44,088 bases of DNA from an uncultured Collinsella sp. (GCA_900544385.1 UQVD01000004.1:1-44088), one strand, 5' to 3'; shown: positions 25,373-35,364, numbered from the stretch's first letter. The notes: generated by a model not told the origin, from the letters alone. Program-made: numbers and translations.

Positions 25373-25416
25373 TTGGGGACGTTCTTTAACGACTAGTCAT
25401 TTAAGAACGTCCCCAA
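25373..25416. repeat. GGGGACGTTCTT palindrome between dus and grx
   Basis: TTGGGGACGTTCTT (25373-25386) and AAGAACGTCCCCAA (25403-25416) form a 14-bp stem with a 16-base loop. It lies between convergent genes, so it may terminate both. Confidence 0.65.
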
Positions 25417-25429
25417 TGGCTGTGTTGCA

Positions 25430-25675
25430 CTAGAGCAGGTTCTCCTGTACCCATGCGATGATGTCGCTCGATTCGTAGAGTGGTTTGCCGTCGATGAACA
25501 GGCAGGGAACCTGGCGTTTTCCGCCGACGGCGATAAGTGTCTGTTCGGCATCGGAATCGGTCGAGATGTTGCACTCAGGGATGGTCACGCCGTTATCGGC
25601 CAGAAAGCGCTTGACCTTTATGCAATACGGGCAGCCGGTCATAACGTACAGCGCGAGCTCGTGATCAGTAGCCAT
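25430..25675 (-). CDS. glutaredoxin
   Basis: 81 residues. ATG 25675 follows GGAG by four bases; an in-frame ATG at 25714 would add 13 residues. LALYVMTGCPYCIKVKRFLA contains the dithiol active site CPYC. QVPCLFIDGKPLYESSDII has the TVP-like cis-Pro (here QVP) and the GG/ES glutathione-side loop. It is a cytosolic thiol-disulfide oxidoreductase. It lies 12 bases after the end of the HTH/TipAS regulator gene on the same strand if the upstream ATG is used, so the two may be co-transcribed. Confidence 0.93.
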   Translation of the reverse strand: MATDHELALYVMTGCPYCIKVKRFLADNGVTIPECNISTDSDAEQTLIAVGGKRQVPCLFIDGKPLYESSDIIAWVQENLL

Positions 25676-25726
25676 AGGTCTCCAATCGGTTGAGGTTTCG
25701 ATTGAAATACCCAAAGCCGCCGCGGT

Positions 25727-26554
25727 CTATGCGCGGGCCAGTGACAACTCGATGGCCTGGATCAGAAACGCCGTGGCTCCGGTGCCGCAGGGCTTGTCGT
25801 AGTAGTCGATAAAGCGCCGGTCGGCAAGATAGCCGTGGGCGAGGCCCAGGTACGCTTCGTTCTGGGGTTCGCGTCCCCAGTTGAGACCAATCCAACGACG
25901 ATGCATCGCGACAAGCTTGCGAGCCTCGCTTCCATCCGGTTCGCCGTCGCCCATGGCAATCGAGAGCTGGCCCAGAATAGCGCGTTCAAGTTCCTTCATG
26001 TCGTTCCATGTCTGTGGATCCATGTCCAGTAACGTTTCGTTTGCTGCATCGATAGCCTCGTCGCCGTAGCGCTTCCGGGCTTCGGCGCCGTAGCGCTCCT
26101 CGTTTTCCTGCACGGTGCGCCAGCGCTCCAGTTGCGGCAGGACGGCGCCCATGAGCGAGACGGCTTCGTCGAGCGACATGCCGGTGTTTTGTGCCAGGCG
26201 CGGGGCACAATCCTCGATCATCGCCTCCATGGTGGTGTCGTAGGTGTACTTGCCGCGGTCGTAGCACCACTTGCAGTAATGGTCGGTCGTGGCGCCCGTG
26301 GCATCGGTGCCGCAGTCGTTGGGCGTGAGTATCATGCCGCAGCTCTGGCAATAGTGCTCGGGCATTTCAAGCAGATGAGACAGAGGCTCGCCGGTTACGG
26401 CGGCAATGAGCTTCATCATGTCGATGCCCGGGGTGACCTCGTCGCGCTCCCAACGGCTGACGGCTTGGCGTGTGACAAAGAGTTTGGCGGCGAGCTGCTC
26501 TTGGGTAAGGTGATGGGCGCGACGGACAGCGATGAGCTTTTCTGCAAAGGCCAT
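25727..26554 (-). CDS. XRE-HTH / zinc-ribbon / TipAS-like regulator
   Basis: 275 residues. The N-terminal HTH (AVRRAHHLTQEQLAAKLFVT, RQAVSRWERDEVTPG, about 9-43) is followed by a zinc ribbon with YCQSCGMILTPNDCG and DHYCKWCYDRGKYTYD (Cys pairs near 69-72 and 94-97). From about 150 the sequence NEERYGAEARKRYGDEAIDA, then WNDMKELERAILGQL and LVAMHRRWIGLNWG, matches the TipAS antibiotic-recognition domain, normally fused to a MerR HTH. Here the HTH is XRE type. A drug-responsive regulator is likely, ligand unknown. Start ATG 26554 follows AAAGGAG. Confidence 0.85.
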   Translation of the reverse strand: MAFAEKLIAVRRAHHLTQEQLAAKLFVTRQAVSRWERDEVTPGIDMMKLIAAVTGEPLSHLLEMPEHYCQSCGMILTPNDCGTDATGATTDHYCKWCYDRGKYTYDTTMEAMIEDCAPRLAQNTGMSLDEAVSLMGAVLPQLERWRTVQENEERYGAEARKRYGDEAIDAANETLLDMDPQTWNDMKELERAILGQLSIAMGDGEPDGSEARKLVAMHRRWIGLNWGREPQNEAYLGLAHGYLADRRFIDYYDKPCGTGATAFLIQAIELSLARA

Positions 26555-26682
26555 AGCGGCTCCTTTCTGCTGGTTGATGGCTTAAGCATACGCGGCGGCA
26601 GGCGCCCTTCCAAGCAACCGTTGGTTGCACGACAGGAGTCCACGGCGAAGAATTGCGCGCAAGGCCCCACGCCTCCATGCCG

Positions 26683-26688
26683 TACAAT
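26683..26688 (+). promoter_or_regulatory. -10 box of trmO, implying a leaderless mRNA
   Basis: TACAAT ends seven bases before ATG 26696, so transcription would begin at or next to the start codon. No SD is present. The -35 is weak. Confidence 0.5.
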
Positions 26689-26695
26689 GACCGGC

Positions 26696-27433
26696 ATGGA
26701 ACCTATTGCACACATACATACCGACCTACCGCAGAAGTTCGGCATTCCGCGCAACAGCTTTTTGGCGCCTCATCTGCAGGGACGCATCGTTTTTGAGCCG
26801 GAATTTGCCTCCAATGCAGCGGTTGAGGGTCTGGACTCCTTCTCTCACCTGTGGCTGCTGTGGCGCTTCGAAAACGGAACGCCCGGCGGTACGGCTAAGG
26901 ACATAGCCGCCGATGCCAAAACGCAGGACAGATCCGGTACCAACGCAAAATGGTCGAAGACCGTGCGTCCGCCGCGCCTGGGTGGAGCCGAGCGTGTGGG
27001 CGTCTTTGCCACGCGCAGCCCGTTTCGCCCTAATCCCATTGGGCTTACCTGCGTCAAGCTCGACCGCGTGGAGCTTACCGACGATGGTCCCATCATCCAT
27101 GTGCTGGGGGCCGACCTGCGCGACGGCACGCCCATCTACGATATCAAGCCCTACATTCCGTTTGCCGACTGTCACCCGGATGCGACCGGCGGCTGGATTG
27201 AAGACGCGCCGTGGCAAGAGCTCGACGTCGAGTTCCCGCAAGCGCTGCAGGATATGGTCCTTCCCGCAAAGCTCCCCGGCTTGGTCGAGGTCCTTCGCCA
27301 AGATCCACGCCGCGCGGGCAGCAAGCACGAGCCAAACCGCGTTTACCACTTGGCCTACGCCGGACTCGACATATCTTTTACGGTCGATGAAACCCAGCTA
27401 ACCGTAGTCGCCGTCAACGACGCGCAAGACTAA
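26696..27433 (+). CDS. trmO: TrmO: tRNA (N6-threonylcarbamoyl-A37) methyltransferase
   Basis: 245 residues, SAM-dependent TsaA/YaeB family. MEPIAHIHTDLPQKFGIPRN opens the family. VEGLDSFSHLWLLWRFE and RVGVFATRSPFRPNPIGLT are its two signature segments, the latter binding SAM. LGADLRDGTPIYDIKPYIPF follows, then a C-terminal extension with REDPRR- and YHLAYA-like segments, as in full-length TrmO. It methylates t6A at tRNA position 37 to m6t6A. The start is chosen by the -10 box directly upstream. Confidence 0.94.
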   Translation: MEPIAHIHTDLPQKFGIPRNSFLAPHLQGRIVFEPEFASNAAVEGLDSFSHLWLLWRFENGTPGGTAKDIAADAKTQDRSGTNAKWSKTVRPPRLGGAERVGVFATRSPFRPNPIGLTCVKLDRVELTDDGPIIHVLGADLRDGTPIYDIKPYIPFADCHPDATGGWIEDAPWQELDVEFPQALQDMVLPAKLPGLVEVLRQDPRRAGSKHEPNRVYHLAYAGLDISFTVDETQLTVVAVNDAQD

Positions 27434-27544
27434 CCAGCCATTCGTCCGCACCCGTCAAATTAAGCGCCAAACCCCATGCCAAAATCGCCCGTGCTGGTGG
27501 ACAATAACGCCTACCAAAACAATCACTTTGCACGGGAGCTCAGC

Positions 27545-28759
27545 ATGAAATACGACTTTAGCTCGCTTATAGACCGCCACGGCATGGACTCCATCGCCGT
27601 TGACTCCTGGGGCGAGATCCCCGGTATGGCTCCGAACGCACCCGACGAGGGCTTCGACCGCATTCCCATGTGGGTGGCCGACATGAATTTTGCCACGGTG
27701 CCCACGGTCCAGGAGCACATCATTCAGCGCGCCCAGCATCCCATGTTTGGCTACTTTAACCCGCGCGCCGAGTACTTCGACCGCATCATCGAATGGCAGA
27801 GCCGCCGCAATGGCGTCGAGGGCCTGCGCCCTGAACATATCGGCTACGAAAACGGCGTGCTGGGCGGTGTCGTGTCGACGCTGCGTGCGTATGTTCAGCC
27901 GGGCGATGCGGTGCTGGTCCACAGCCCTACCTACATCGGCTTTACCAAGTCCATTGAGGCCGCGGGCTATCACATTGTCCACAGCCCGCTTAAGCTCGAC
28001 GATCAGGGCGTGTGGCGTATGGACTTTGAGGACATGGAGCACAAGCTCGCCCAAAACCACATCCATGCTGCGGTGTTCTGCTCGCCGCACAATCCCTGCG
28101 GCCGTGTATGGGAGCGCGACGAGATCGAGCGCGCCATGGACATCTATCGCCAGCACGATTGCGTGGTGATCTCGGACGAGATTTGGTCCGATATCATCCT
28201 GCCGGGGCACAAGCACATCCCGACGCAGTCGGTGAGCGAGGATGCCCGCATGCGCACGGTTGCCCTCTACGCGCCCAGCAAGACGTTCAACCTGGCGGGT
28301 CTGGTCGGCAGCTACCACATTGTCTACAACGGGACGCTACGTGACCGCGTGTGCGCCGTGTCCAACAAGACCCACTACAACGAGATGAACGTCCTCTCCA
28401 TGCATGCGCTTATCGGTGCCTACCAGCCGCAAGGCTACGAGTGGGTGGACGAGCTCAACCAGGTGCTTGCCGACAATATCGAGTACTTCTGCGATTACGT
28501 GGACGAGCATTTTGAGGGCGTGTCCTATTCGCGTCCGCAGGGCACGTACATGGTGTTTCTGGACTGCACCGAGTGGTGCCGCGAGCATGGCCGCGATATT
28601 CAGTGGTTGCTCGACGAGGGGGCACGCGTGGGCGTGGGGTATCAGGACGGCCGTCCGTTCCACGGACCCTGCCACATTCGCGTGAATCTGGCGCTGCCGC
28701 TTTCGCGCGTAAGGGAAGCGTGCGACCGCCTGGACCGCTACGTTTTTAATGCACGGTAA
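27545..28759 (+). CDS. MalY/PatB-family PLP-dependent C-S lyase (cystathionine beta-lyase-like)
   Basis: 404 residues, fold type I aminotransferase family. It starts MKYDFSSLIDRHGMDSIAVD, then MWVADMNFATVPTVQEHI, the typical MalY/PatB opening. The Asp of VISDEIWSDI and the PLP lysine in APSKTFNLAGLVGSY are present, as is the C-terminal Arg loop (CHIRVNLALPLSRVRE). It cleaves cystathionine/cysteine C-S bonds or transaminates in the cytosol. GGGAG lies six bases before ATG 27545. A GACAAT box lies about 45 bases upstream. Confidence 0.92.
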   Translation: MKYDFSSLIDRHGMDSIAVDSWGEIPGMAPNAPDEGFDRIPMWVADMNFATVPTVQEHIIQRAQHPMFGYFNPRAEYFDRIIEWQSRRNGVEGLRPEHIGYENGVLGGVVSTLRAYVQPGDAVLVHSPTYIGFTKSIEAAGYHIVHSPLKLDDQGVWRMDFEDMEHKLAQNHIHAAVFCSPHNPCGRVWERDEIERAMDIYRQHDCVVISDEIWSDIILPGHKHIPTQSVSEDARMRTVALYAPSKTFNLAGLVGSYHIVYNGTLRDRVCAVSNKTHYNEMNVLSMHALIGAYQPQGYEWVDELNQVLADNIEYFCDYVDEHFEGVSYSRPQGTYMVFLDCTEWCREHGRDIQWLLDEGARVGVGYQDGRPFHGPCHIRVNLALPLSRVREACDRLDRYVFNAR

Positions 28760-28770
28760 GTGAGCACTGC

Positions 28771-28810
28771 ATGCGGGGCCTTCTGCCAAGTCGGCTGGAA
28801 GGCCCCGCAT
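28771..28810 (+). terminator. 13-bp hairpin after malY-like gene
   Basis: ATGCGGGGCCTTC pairs with GAAGGCCCCGCAT, with a further GCC/GGC in the loop. No T-run follows, so termination strength is uncertain. Confidence 0.6.
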
Positions 28811-28903
28811 GGTAAAACGTCTGCAACCATTGGGCACTCGTGTGGTTTTGTTTGCTATTATTTTTTACCATTTCAGTCTGTAAACAGGATCGTATGGAGC
28901 TCG

Positions 28904-29773
28904 ATGAAAAGATCCCGTCGCTCGGTTGCCATTTCGTTGTTTGTTGCGCTTGCAGTGGCGAGCGTCTTTGTCGTAGCGATAGCTGGCTGCTCCGGGTCGA
29001 ATGACGGAGCCTCGACGTCTGCATTAGAAGGTCTGGACGCCTCGCAAGTCAAAGACGACGACCTTAAGACGCTCAACGTCGGAAGCGACCTCTATCCACC
29101 GTTTGTGTATACCGACGAGTACGGCGATATCGTTGGCCTGGATGTCGAGATATTGACCGAGGCTTTGGCTCGCATTGGTTACAAGCCAAAATACTAGCTG
29201 ATTGACTGGGAAAAGAAGAAGGAGCTGCTGGCGAGCGGCGAACTCGATTGTGTCATGGGCAGCTTTAGTATGACGGGTCGCGAAAACGAATATCGTTGGG
29301 CCGGCCCGTACCTTGCGAGCCGCCAGGTGGTCGCGGTCGATCCCCAGAGCGATATCTACACGCTTGCCGATCTTGAGGATAAGATCGTGGCGGTTCAGTC
29401 CACCACCAAGCCCGAGGACATTTTGCTCAATCGCATAAATGAAAACGTTCCGCAGATCAAGGAACTCTACAGCTTTTCGGACGGTTCATACCTGAACCCG
29501 GCGCTCGTCGAGGGCCTGGTCGACGCTATCGCCGCGCATGAGTCCTCGTTCCTCACCTACGAAAAAGACTATGGTGTGACATATCGCATTTTGGATGAGC
29601 CGCTGCTAGAGGTCGGTTTGGGCACCGCTTTCGATATCAACGATACGCGTGGCATCGACGTCAAGCTCACTCATGCCTACCAAGAAATGCTTGCCGATGG
29701 CACCATGGAACGCCTGGTGTCAAAGTACTTCGATGACCCTTCGCCATTTTTGAATATGGAGGGCCTGTCATGA
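28904..29773 (+). pseudogene. extracellular solute-binding sensor (SBP_bac_3) with in-frame TAG
   Basis: ATG 28904 (GGAG four bases upstream) opens a lipoprotein, signal ending VVAIAGCSGSND. The SBP_bac_3 domain begins LNVGSDLYPPFVYTDEYGDI and GLDVEILTEALARIGYKPKY, then meets TAG at 29195-29197. It resumes in the same frame with LIDWEKKKELLASGELDCVM to the natural end. Family members have Gln here, so CAG to TAG is the simplest explanation. The rest is intact. Its stop overlaps the hybrid kinase start (ATGA), so it likely fed ligand information to that kinase. Either a recent null allele or read-through. Confidence 0.8.
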
Positions 29774-31962
29774 TCGATGCGCCCGACCACGCTGCTCAGG
29801 AGCGGGGCAATCGTTCGGCAGGGGCATGGCTCCTTGTCGCTCTGCTGGGGATAGCGCTCTCGGTTGTTGCCGGCATGATGAGCTACGGTTACACGACGGC
29901 CCAAGCCGAGCAGCGCTTTGCCGACGTTGTCGATTACGTGGCGACGCAGAGCCTTTCCTACGATGCATTCAACAGCGCCTATACGACCAAAAACCTGATT
30001 CGCGTTATGGAGATCGCCGGAGAGGCTGCCCGCGATATGGAGCGCGACGGTTCAGTGGATAACGCCATGCTGGAGCAATACGCCGACCAGTTCAACCTGA
30101 GCGCGCTGATCGTGACGGACGCATCGGGCAATTTGGTGTCCGAGTCCTCGACGGGCGATGTGGACTACGGGTCGCTCGCTACGTATCTCAAAGAATCACC
30201 CGTGCTGGAGGTGGCAACTCATCCGCTTAAGTCCTATACCGCCCGCATCACGCTTGCGGATGATTCGGTCGCAGACATTGGCTGCGTGACTCGGCAGGAT
30301 GGCGAGGGCATCGTTATCGCGGTAAGGCATCAGAGTGCGAAAGCGGTTGCAAGCAATACACTCAAACTGCAGAGCTTGCTTGATGGCTATGAAACCATCG
30401 ATAGCGGCAATATCGTGATCGAAAGCGACGGCAAGGTCGTTGCGACCAATGCCGTTGAACCCACCGTATTGGGCGTGTTCGATCTGCCTGCGACGGATGT
30501 CTTTATTGTCGACGGTATTAAGGATCGATGCCTGGCTGGTAAGGTCAGATTGGTTAACGCCGACGGCGAGTGGTATTTGGGCACATTTGGAAAAGCGCAC
30601 AAATTCTATGTGTACACCTATGCCTCGGCGCAGCGCTACTTTGAGGTCGCCGCGGCTGTTGCCGCCGGCGTGCTGGTGCTCTACGGCGGTGTTATAGCCG
30701 TTGTTGTGACGGTGCGCCGCCGCGCTGATCGTCGACGTTTGACGGACTTGCTGCAGCAGGAGCGCGACTATGGCGACAAGCTGGCAAAGGCGGCGCGTGA
30801 GGCCTCGTCTGCCAACTCGGCAAAGACGGAGTTTCTGCGTCGCATGAGCCACGATCTGCGCACGCCCATCAACGGCATTCGCGGCATGGTCGAGGTTGGC
30901 GATGCCAATGCGGACGATCTGCAAAAGCAGACTGAGTGCCGCTCAAAAATCTGGACGGCATCGGGACTGCTGCTCGACCTTGCCAACGAGGCGCTCGATA
31001 TGAGTCGCCTGGAGAGCGGGCAGGTCGACCTGAACCTCGTGCCCATAAATTTGGTGGCCCTCAACTGTGAAGTGCGCGATATTCTGGAGCGCCAGGCCGA
31101 GGAGCGTCTGGTGACAATTATCTCCGACCAGCAGACGCTTAATCATCCCTATGCGCGGGTGAGCGTGACGCACCTCAAGCGTTTGTTGCTCAATATTGCC
31201 GGCAATGCCGTCAAGTACAACCGCCAGGGCGGCTATGTCCGCCTGGTGTGCCGCGAGGTGGAGCCAGCGGATGGCGTCCCCGTCTATGAATACACGATCG
31301 CCGACAACGGTATTGGCATGAGCGAGGAGTTCCAAAAGCACCTCTACGAGCCGTTTTGCCGCGAGGAGCAGCAGGTGGAAGGCGCTTCGTCGGGAACTGG
31401 CCTGGGCGCGCCTATCGCAAAACAGCTGGTCGAGCTTATGGGCGGAACCATGAGCTTTACGAGCGTCTTGGGGCAGGGGACGACGTTTACCATCCGCCTG
31501 CCGTTCGAGAAATGCAAGCGCTCCGAGATTCCTCAGGCAGTTCGCGCGGATGCGGGCGATGGCGATGCGCTCCAGGGCTTGCGCGTTTTGCTCGTAGAGG
31601 ATAACGATCTGAATGCCGAGATCGCGCAGTTTACGCTCGGCCGTGCCGGTGCCGTCGTGACGCATGCTAAGGACGGCGAGTCTGCCGTCGAGATGTTTGC
31701 CGCGAGCGCACCGCACGAGTACGACGTGGTGTTGATGGACATCATGATGCCTGGCATCGATGGCCTTGAGGCCACGCGTCGAATTCGAGCGCTCGATCGC
31801 GAGGATGCCGCGACCACGCCGATTATCGCCGTGAGTGCCAACGCCTTTGCCGACGACCGCAGGCTTTCGCGTGAGGCGGGCATGAACGCGCACTTGAGCA
31901 AGCCTGTGAGCTCGCAAGAGCTCGTCGAGGCGCTAGCGCACATAGCTGCCGACGCTTTATAA
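29770..31962 (+). CDS. hybrid sensor histidine kinase / receiver
   Basis: 730 residues. TM1 WLLVALLGIALSVVAGMMSY is followed by an extracytoplasmic region of about 250 residues and TM2 VAAAVAAGVLVLYGGVIAVV. Then come HisKA (RRMSHDLRTPINGIRGM, phospho-His near 363), HATPase (NIAGNAVKYN, ADNGIGM, SSGTGLGAPIA) and a C-terminal receiver (LLVEDNDLNAEIA, phospho-Asp in VVLMDIMMPGIDG, Lys in SKPVSS). No DNA-binding output domain is present, so a separate phosphotransfer protein or regulator must exist. Translational coupling to the damaged solute-binding gene suggests that protein was its sensor. The kinase itself is intact. Confidence 0.93.
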   Translation: MIDAPDHAAQERGNRSAGAWLLVALLGIALSVVAGMMSYGYTTAQAEQRFADVVDYVATQSLSYDAFNSAYTTKNLIRVMEIAGEAARDMERDGSVDNAMLEQYADQFNLSALIVTDASGNLVSESSTGDVDYGSLATYLKESPVLEVATHPLKSYTARITLADDSVADIGCVTRQDGEGIVIAVRHQSAKAVASNTLKLQSLLDGYETIDSGNIVIESDGKVVATNAVEPTVLGVFDLPATDVFIVDGIKDRCLAGKVRLVNADGEWYLGTFGKAHKFYVYTYASAQRYFEVAAAVAAGVLVLYGGVIAVVVTVRRRADRRRLTDLLQQERDYGDKLAKAAREASSANSAKTEFLRRMSHDLRTPINGIRGMVEVGDANADDLQKQTECRSKIWTASGLLLDLANEALDMSRLESGQVDLNLVPINLVALNCEVRDILERQAEERLVTIISDQQTLNHPYARVSVTHLKRLLLNIAGNAVKYNRQGGYVRLVCREVEPADGVPVYEYTIADNGIGMSEEFQKHLYEPFCREEQQVEGASSGTGLGAPIAKQLVELMGGTMSFTSVLGQGTTFTIRLPFEKCKRSEIPQAVRADAGDGDALQGLRVLLVEDNDLNAEIAQFTLGRAGAVVTHAKDGESAVEMFAASAPHEYDVVLMDIMMPGIDGLEATRRIRALDREDAATTPIIAVSANAFADDRRLSREAGMNAHLSKPVSSQELVEALAHIAADAL

Positions 31963-31964
31963 GC

Positions 31965-32004
31965 ATATGGCCCGGTTCCAATGTTGGTTGGACCCGGGCC
32001 ATAT
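31965..32004. terminator. bidirectional terminator between convergent genes
   Basis: ATATGGCCCGG (from 31965) pairs with CCCGGGCCATAT (to 32004), with CCAA/TTGG in the loop. It lies between the plus-strand kinase and the minus-strand Nim-like gene. Confidence 0.7.
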
Positions 32005-32031
32005 TGCTATTGATGAGGCCTGCTGAGGGAC

Positions 32032-32511
32032 TTACTTTTCCTGAATCTGCTTGCCGCAAAGATGCTCAATCGTAATCTCGTAGAGCTGGACGCCCTTAAT
32101 GTCCTTGGCGATTTCCTCTTCGACTTCTTCGGCAGAAGGGTAGTACTTAAGCGCGAGCTGGCGGACTTTATCCTCGATAAACGCGGGGGTGTCATTCGCC
32201 AAGCGACAGCGGCCAAAGACCACGGTGCTCATAACGTAGGGAGCCCAGTCACCGTCCTTGTACCACTCGTTGCCGTAAACGGTAAAGCAGACCTTGTCAT
32301 CGCGCTTGAGTGAATCGACCTTGTGGCCAGCCTTGGCGCCATGGAAATAAATCTTGTCGTGCTCGGTGTCAAAGAAGTAGTTGACGGGAATGGCGTACGG
32401 GTAGCCATCGTCGCCGTTGACGGCAAAGACGCCGCGCTTGCAGGTAGCGAGCAGTTCGCGCGCTTTCTCGTCAGTGATGGCGCGTTTCTTTCGACGTAAG
32501 GGCCTAAACAT
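32032..32511 (-). CDS. pyridoxamine 5'-phosphate oxidase-family protein (NimA-like)
   Basis: 159 residues of the split-barrel flavin-binding fold. RAITDEKARELLATCKRGVF, then YPYAIPVNYFFDTEHDKIYF and FHGAKAGHKVDSLKRDDKVC, is the pattern of the Nim nitroimidazole-resistance and related FMN-binding proteins. VMSTVVFGRCRLAND follows the usual V-x-xFG. Probably a cytosolic flavin or heme-handling oxidoreductase. The resistance role is only a family association. It has an upstream SD-like GGAAGC before ATG 32511. Confidence 0.88.
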   Translation of the reverse strand: MFRPLRRKKRAITDEKARELLATCKRGVFAVNGDDGYPYAIPVNYFFDTEHDKIYFHGAKAGHKVDSLKRDDKVCFTVYGNEWYKDGDWAPYVMSTVVFGRCRLANDTPAFIEDKVRQLALKYYPSAEEVEEEIAKDIKGVQLYEITIEHLCGKQIQEK

Positions 32512-32552
32512 CGTTGGCTTCCTTTCTACTGGGCATGGTTGTTGAGCACAAA

Positions 32553-35364
32553 CTATAGCGAAACGGAGCCGTTTTTCTTGATGCGGGCGAGTATGTTTTT
32601 GAGCTTGTTAAAGTCGAGCGGTTTGGACAGATGGGCGTTCATACCGGCGTCGTGTGCCGCCTTGGCGTCCTCGGCAAAGGCATTGGCGGTGAGCGCGATG
32701 ATGGGGATATCGGCTGCATCGACCTTCTCGCTCAGACGAATCGCGCGGGTTGCCTCGTAGCCGTCCATGTCCGGCATCATAATGTCCATCAGGATCGCAT
32801 CGAAGCTGCCGGCGGGATGAGACAGGTACAGATCGACGACTTCGTTGCCGTTAACGGCGCGGGTGACCACGACGCCCTCGGATTCTAGCAGCGCCTGGGC
32901 AATCTCGGCATTCAATTCGTTGTCTTCGGCGAGCAGCACGTTCATGTTGGCAAGCGAGCAGTCGAGCGCCCTCTCGACCGTATCCGTCCGCGCCCGGGGG
33001 TTCTTGTCGATATCGAGCGGAATTTCCACGTAGAACGTGGTGCCCACATGGAGTTCGCTGGTGACTTCGATGGTGCCGCCCATCAGTTCAATAAGCGACT
33101 TGACGATTGGCATGCCCATGCCGGTTCCTTGGAACTTGCTGCGCGCATCGTCACCTTCTTGGGCAAACGGCTCATAGATATGCTTTAAAAACTCGGGAGC
33201 CATGCCAATGCCGGTATCCGAAACGCTAAAGCAAAAGAGCGCGCGCCCGTTGTCGAGTGGCTTGGTCTTTGAGCTAAAGGTGACGGAGCCGCCGTGCTTG
33301 TTGTACTTAATGCTGTTGTCTAACAGGTTGATCATGATCTGTCGGATATGGGTGGGACTGCCGATCATGTATGGCCCCGTGGCGTACGGCAGACTATTGT
33401 CCTGCATTGTGATGCCGTTACTGGACGCGCGGAGCTTGCACAGCACTAGCGTATCGTCACAGAGCTCTTTGAGGTTAAAAGGCACATGCTCCAGTGTTAG
33501 CTTGCGGTCTTCGATTTTGCCCATCTCGAGGATGTCGTTGATCAGCGAGAGCAGGTGATTGGCGGCAACGCGCGCCTTGGCACGGCTCTCGCGGGCGACT
33601 TGCATATCGTCTTCCTTCAATTCCTCGATCTCGATAAGGCCCAGGATACCGTTGAGCGGCGTACGGATGTCGTGGCTCATGCGCGTGAGGAATGCCGTCT
33701 TAGCGGCGTTGGCAGCATCGGCTTTTTTGCGCTCGGTTCGAGCGCGCACGAGCGCCCAGATGAGCAGGACGATGCCGACCGACAATATACCGATGAGGGT
33801 AGCTGCAATGGCGGTGCGGTTGCGATAAAGGAATTGAAGCGTGTTGGATTCCTGGGCCGTGTACGACGTGGAGGAGAAATTGCTTGCGGAGAGCGATTCT
33901 CCGGCATTGATGATGCCCTTGTTGATGATTCCCAACAGCTCGGGTTTTCCGCGCGAAATCCAGCACGAGAGCTCGCAGGTGTCAGGGAGCTCGGTCGTCT
34001 CGCAGTCCTCGAGATCATAACGATCGCCGAGGGTTTTTACGCGTGAACTGGGAGCGACGACGCAGCGCGCCGTTCCCCTCCTGAGGGCGTCGAACGCTTC
34101 ATCGTCGGATCGGTATTCGGTCACGGTCGCTGTGGGGAACAGACTTTCAAGTGCATTTTTGTTGACAAACGATGATTTGGTACAGGCGATGTTCTGAAGA
34201 TCTTTGTCCAGGTTGCTTCCGCTGTGGATGGCGGTGAGGGATATGGTCCCCAACGATACCGACTGCACAACGCCTGATTGCTCGGCAAACCAGTAATTCT
34301 CGGTATACCGGCAGCGCGACGTCTATGCTTCCCTTTGACAGGGCCTTTGACATCATCTTGTAGCTATCAAAGGCGACGGTTTCGACCGTAATGCCAAATT
34401 TATCGTGCAACGTCGTCGCAAGCGATGCGAGCGAGCCTTCCATTTTGCCGTCTTCGTCTTCGTTGCAGTAGGGGAGTTTGCCCGTAATGTAGCCGAGCGT
34501 GATGGTGTTGTTGTTCGCCTTGAGCCAGGCGCGCTCATCGCCGGTGAGCGAGGATGATCCGCTGTTTTGCGCTGAATAGTTCGATTTGACCTCGTCGTTA
34601 TAGCGGGGGTTGACGCGGTTGATTGCCGCCATTGCGGAGTTGATGTTGTCCATCAGGTCGGGGCGGCTTTTGGGAACGGCAAAGTAGTAGTCGCTCGAAC
34701 CGACGTAGAACATGGGCGACGCCTCGGGCGACGAAATGGTGTCGTTCATGATGATGGCGTCGACCTCGCCGTTTGCGAGCGCGTCAAAGAGAACGGAGCC
34801 TCCGTCATACTCCCTGTATGTGCAGGCGATTCCCTCGTTGGCGAGCCACTGCTGGCCGACGATGGTTTGCATAACACCGGAGTTGTAACCGATGGTGAGA
34901 CCCTGGAGTGTTTGAGGGTCACCCTTGGCCAGGTCGTCACGGTCGGGCCTGGCGTAGATGTAGTAGCGCTCGGTGCCCTCGGGGTTCGAGGAAAAGAGCA
35001 GCTTTTGGGCGCGTTCCTCGGAGTAGGAGATGTTGGGCATGAGGTCGATCTCGCCCGCCTCGAGCATGTCCAAAAGCTCGGTGAAGGTGCCGGAGACGTA
35101 TTCGTACCGCCAGCCGGGCGTGTAGTACGACAGGGTCTGGAGGTACTCGTAACCCCATCCCGAGAGACGCTCGCCGGGGGTGCCGTCCTGGAAGCCCTCG
35201 TTGTTGACGAGCCAACCAACGCGGACCGTCTTGACTGGCTGACTAGAGTCATCGGCAAAAGCTTGAACAGGCGCGATTGAACTCAGCACGGCAAGCGCGG
35301 CAAGCACAATGGTCAGGGCGCGACATATAACTGAACGAAGGGCAGTGGCAGCTCTCACATGCAA
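32553..35364 (-). pseudogene. BvgS-type hybrid sensor kinase with two solute-binding domains, frameshifted
   Basis: The first frame (from ATG 35364, AGGA five bases upstream) gives a signal peptide ending VQAFADDS, one SBP_bac_3 domain (KTVRVGWLVNNEGFQDGTPG) and the start of a second (TITLGYITGKLPYCNEDEDG). Near 34304-34312 the frame shifts by one. The second frame continues YTENYWFAEQSGVVQSVSLG, finishes the second SBP domain, then TM (AATLIGILSVGIVLLIWAL), HisKA (MSHDIRTPLNGILGL), HATPase (SDTGIGM, FQGTGMGM) and receiver (LLAEDNELNAEIA, ILMDIMMPDMDG). One G insertion explains it. Apart from this it looks intact. Regulation and ligand are unknown. Confidence 0.8.

Noticed and set aside
29195..29197. 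TAG as pyrrolysine or other recoding
   Set aside because: The position aligns with a Gln in the family, no pylT/pylS is seen, and other genes here end normally in TAG.
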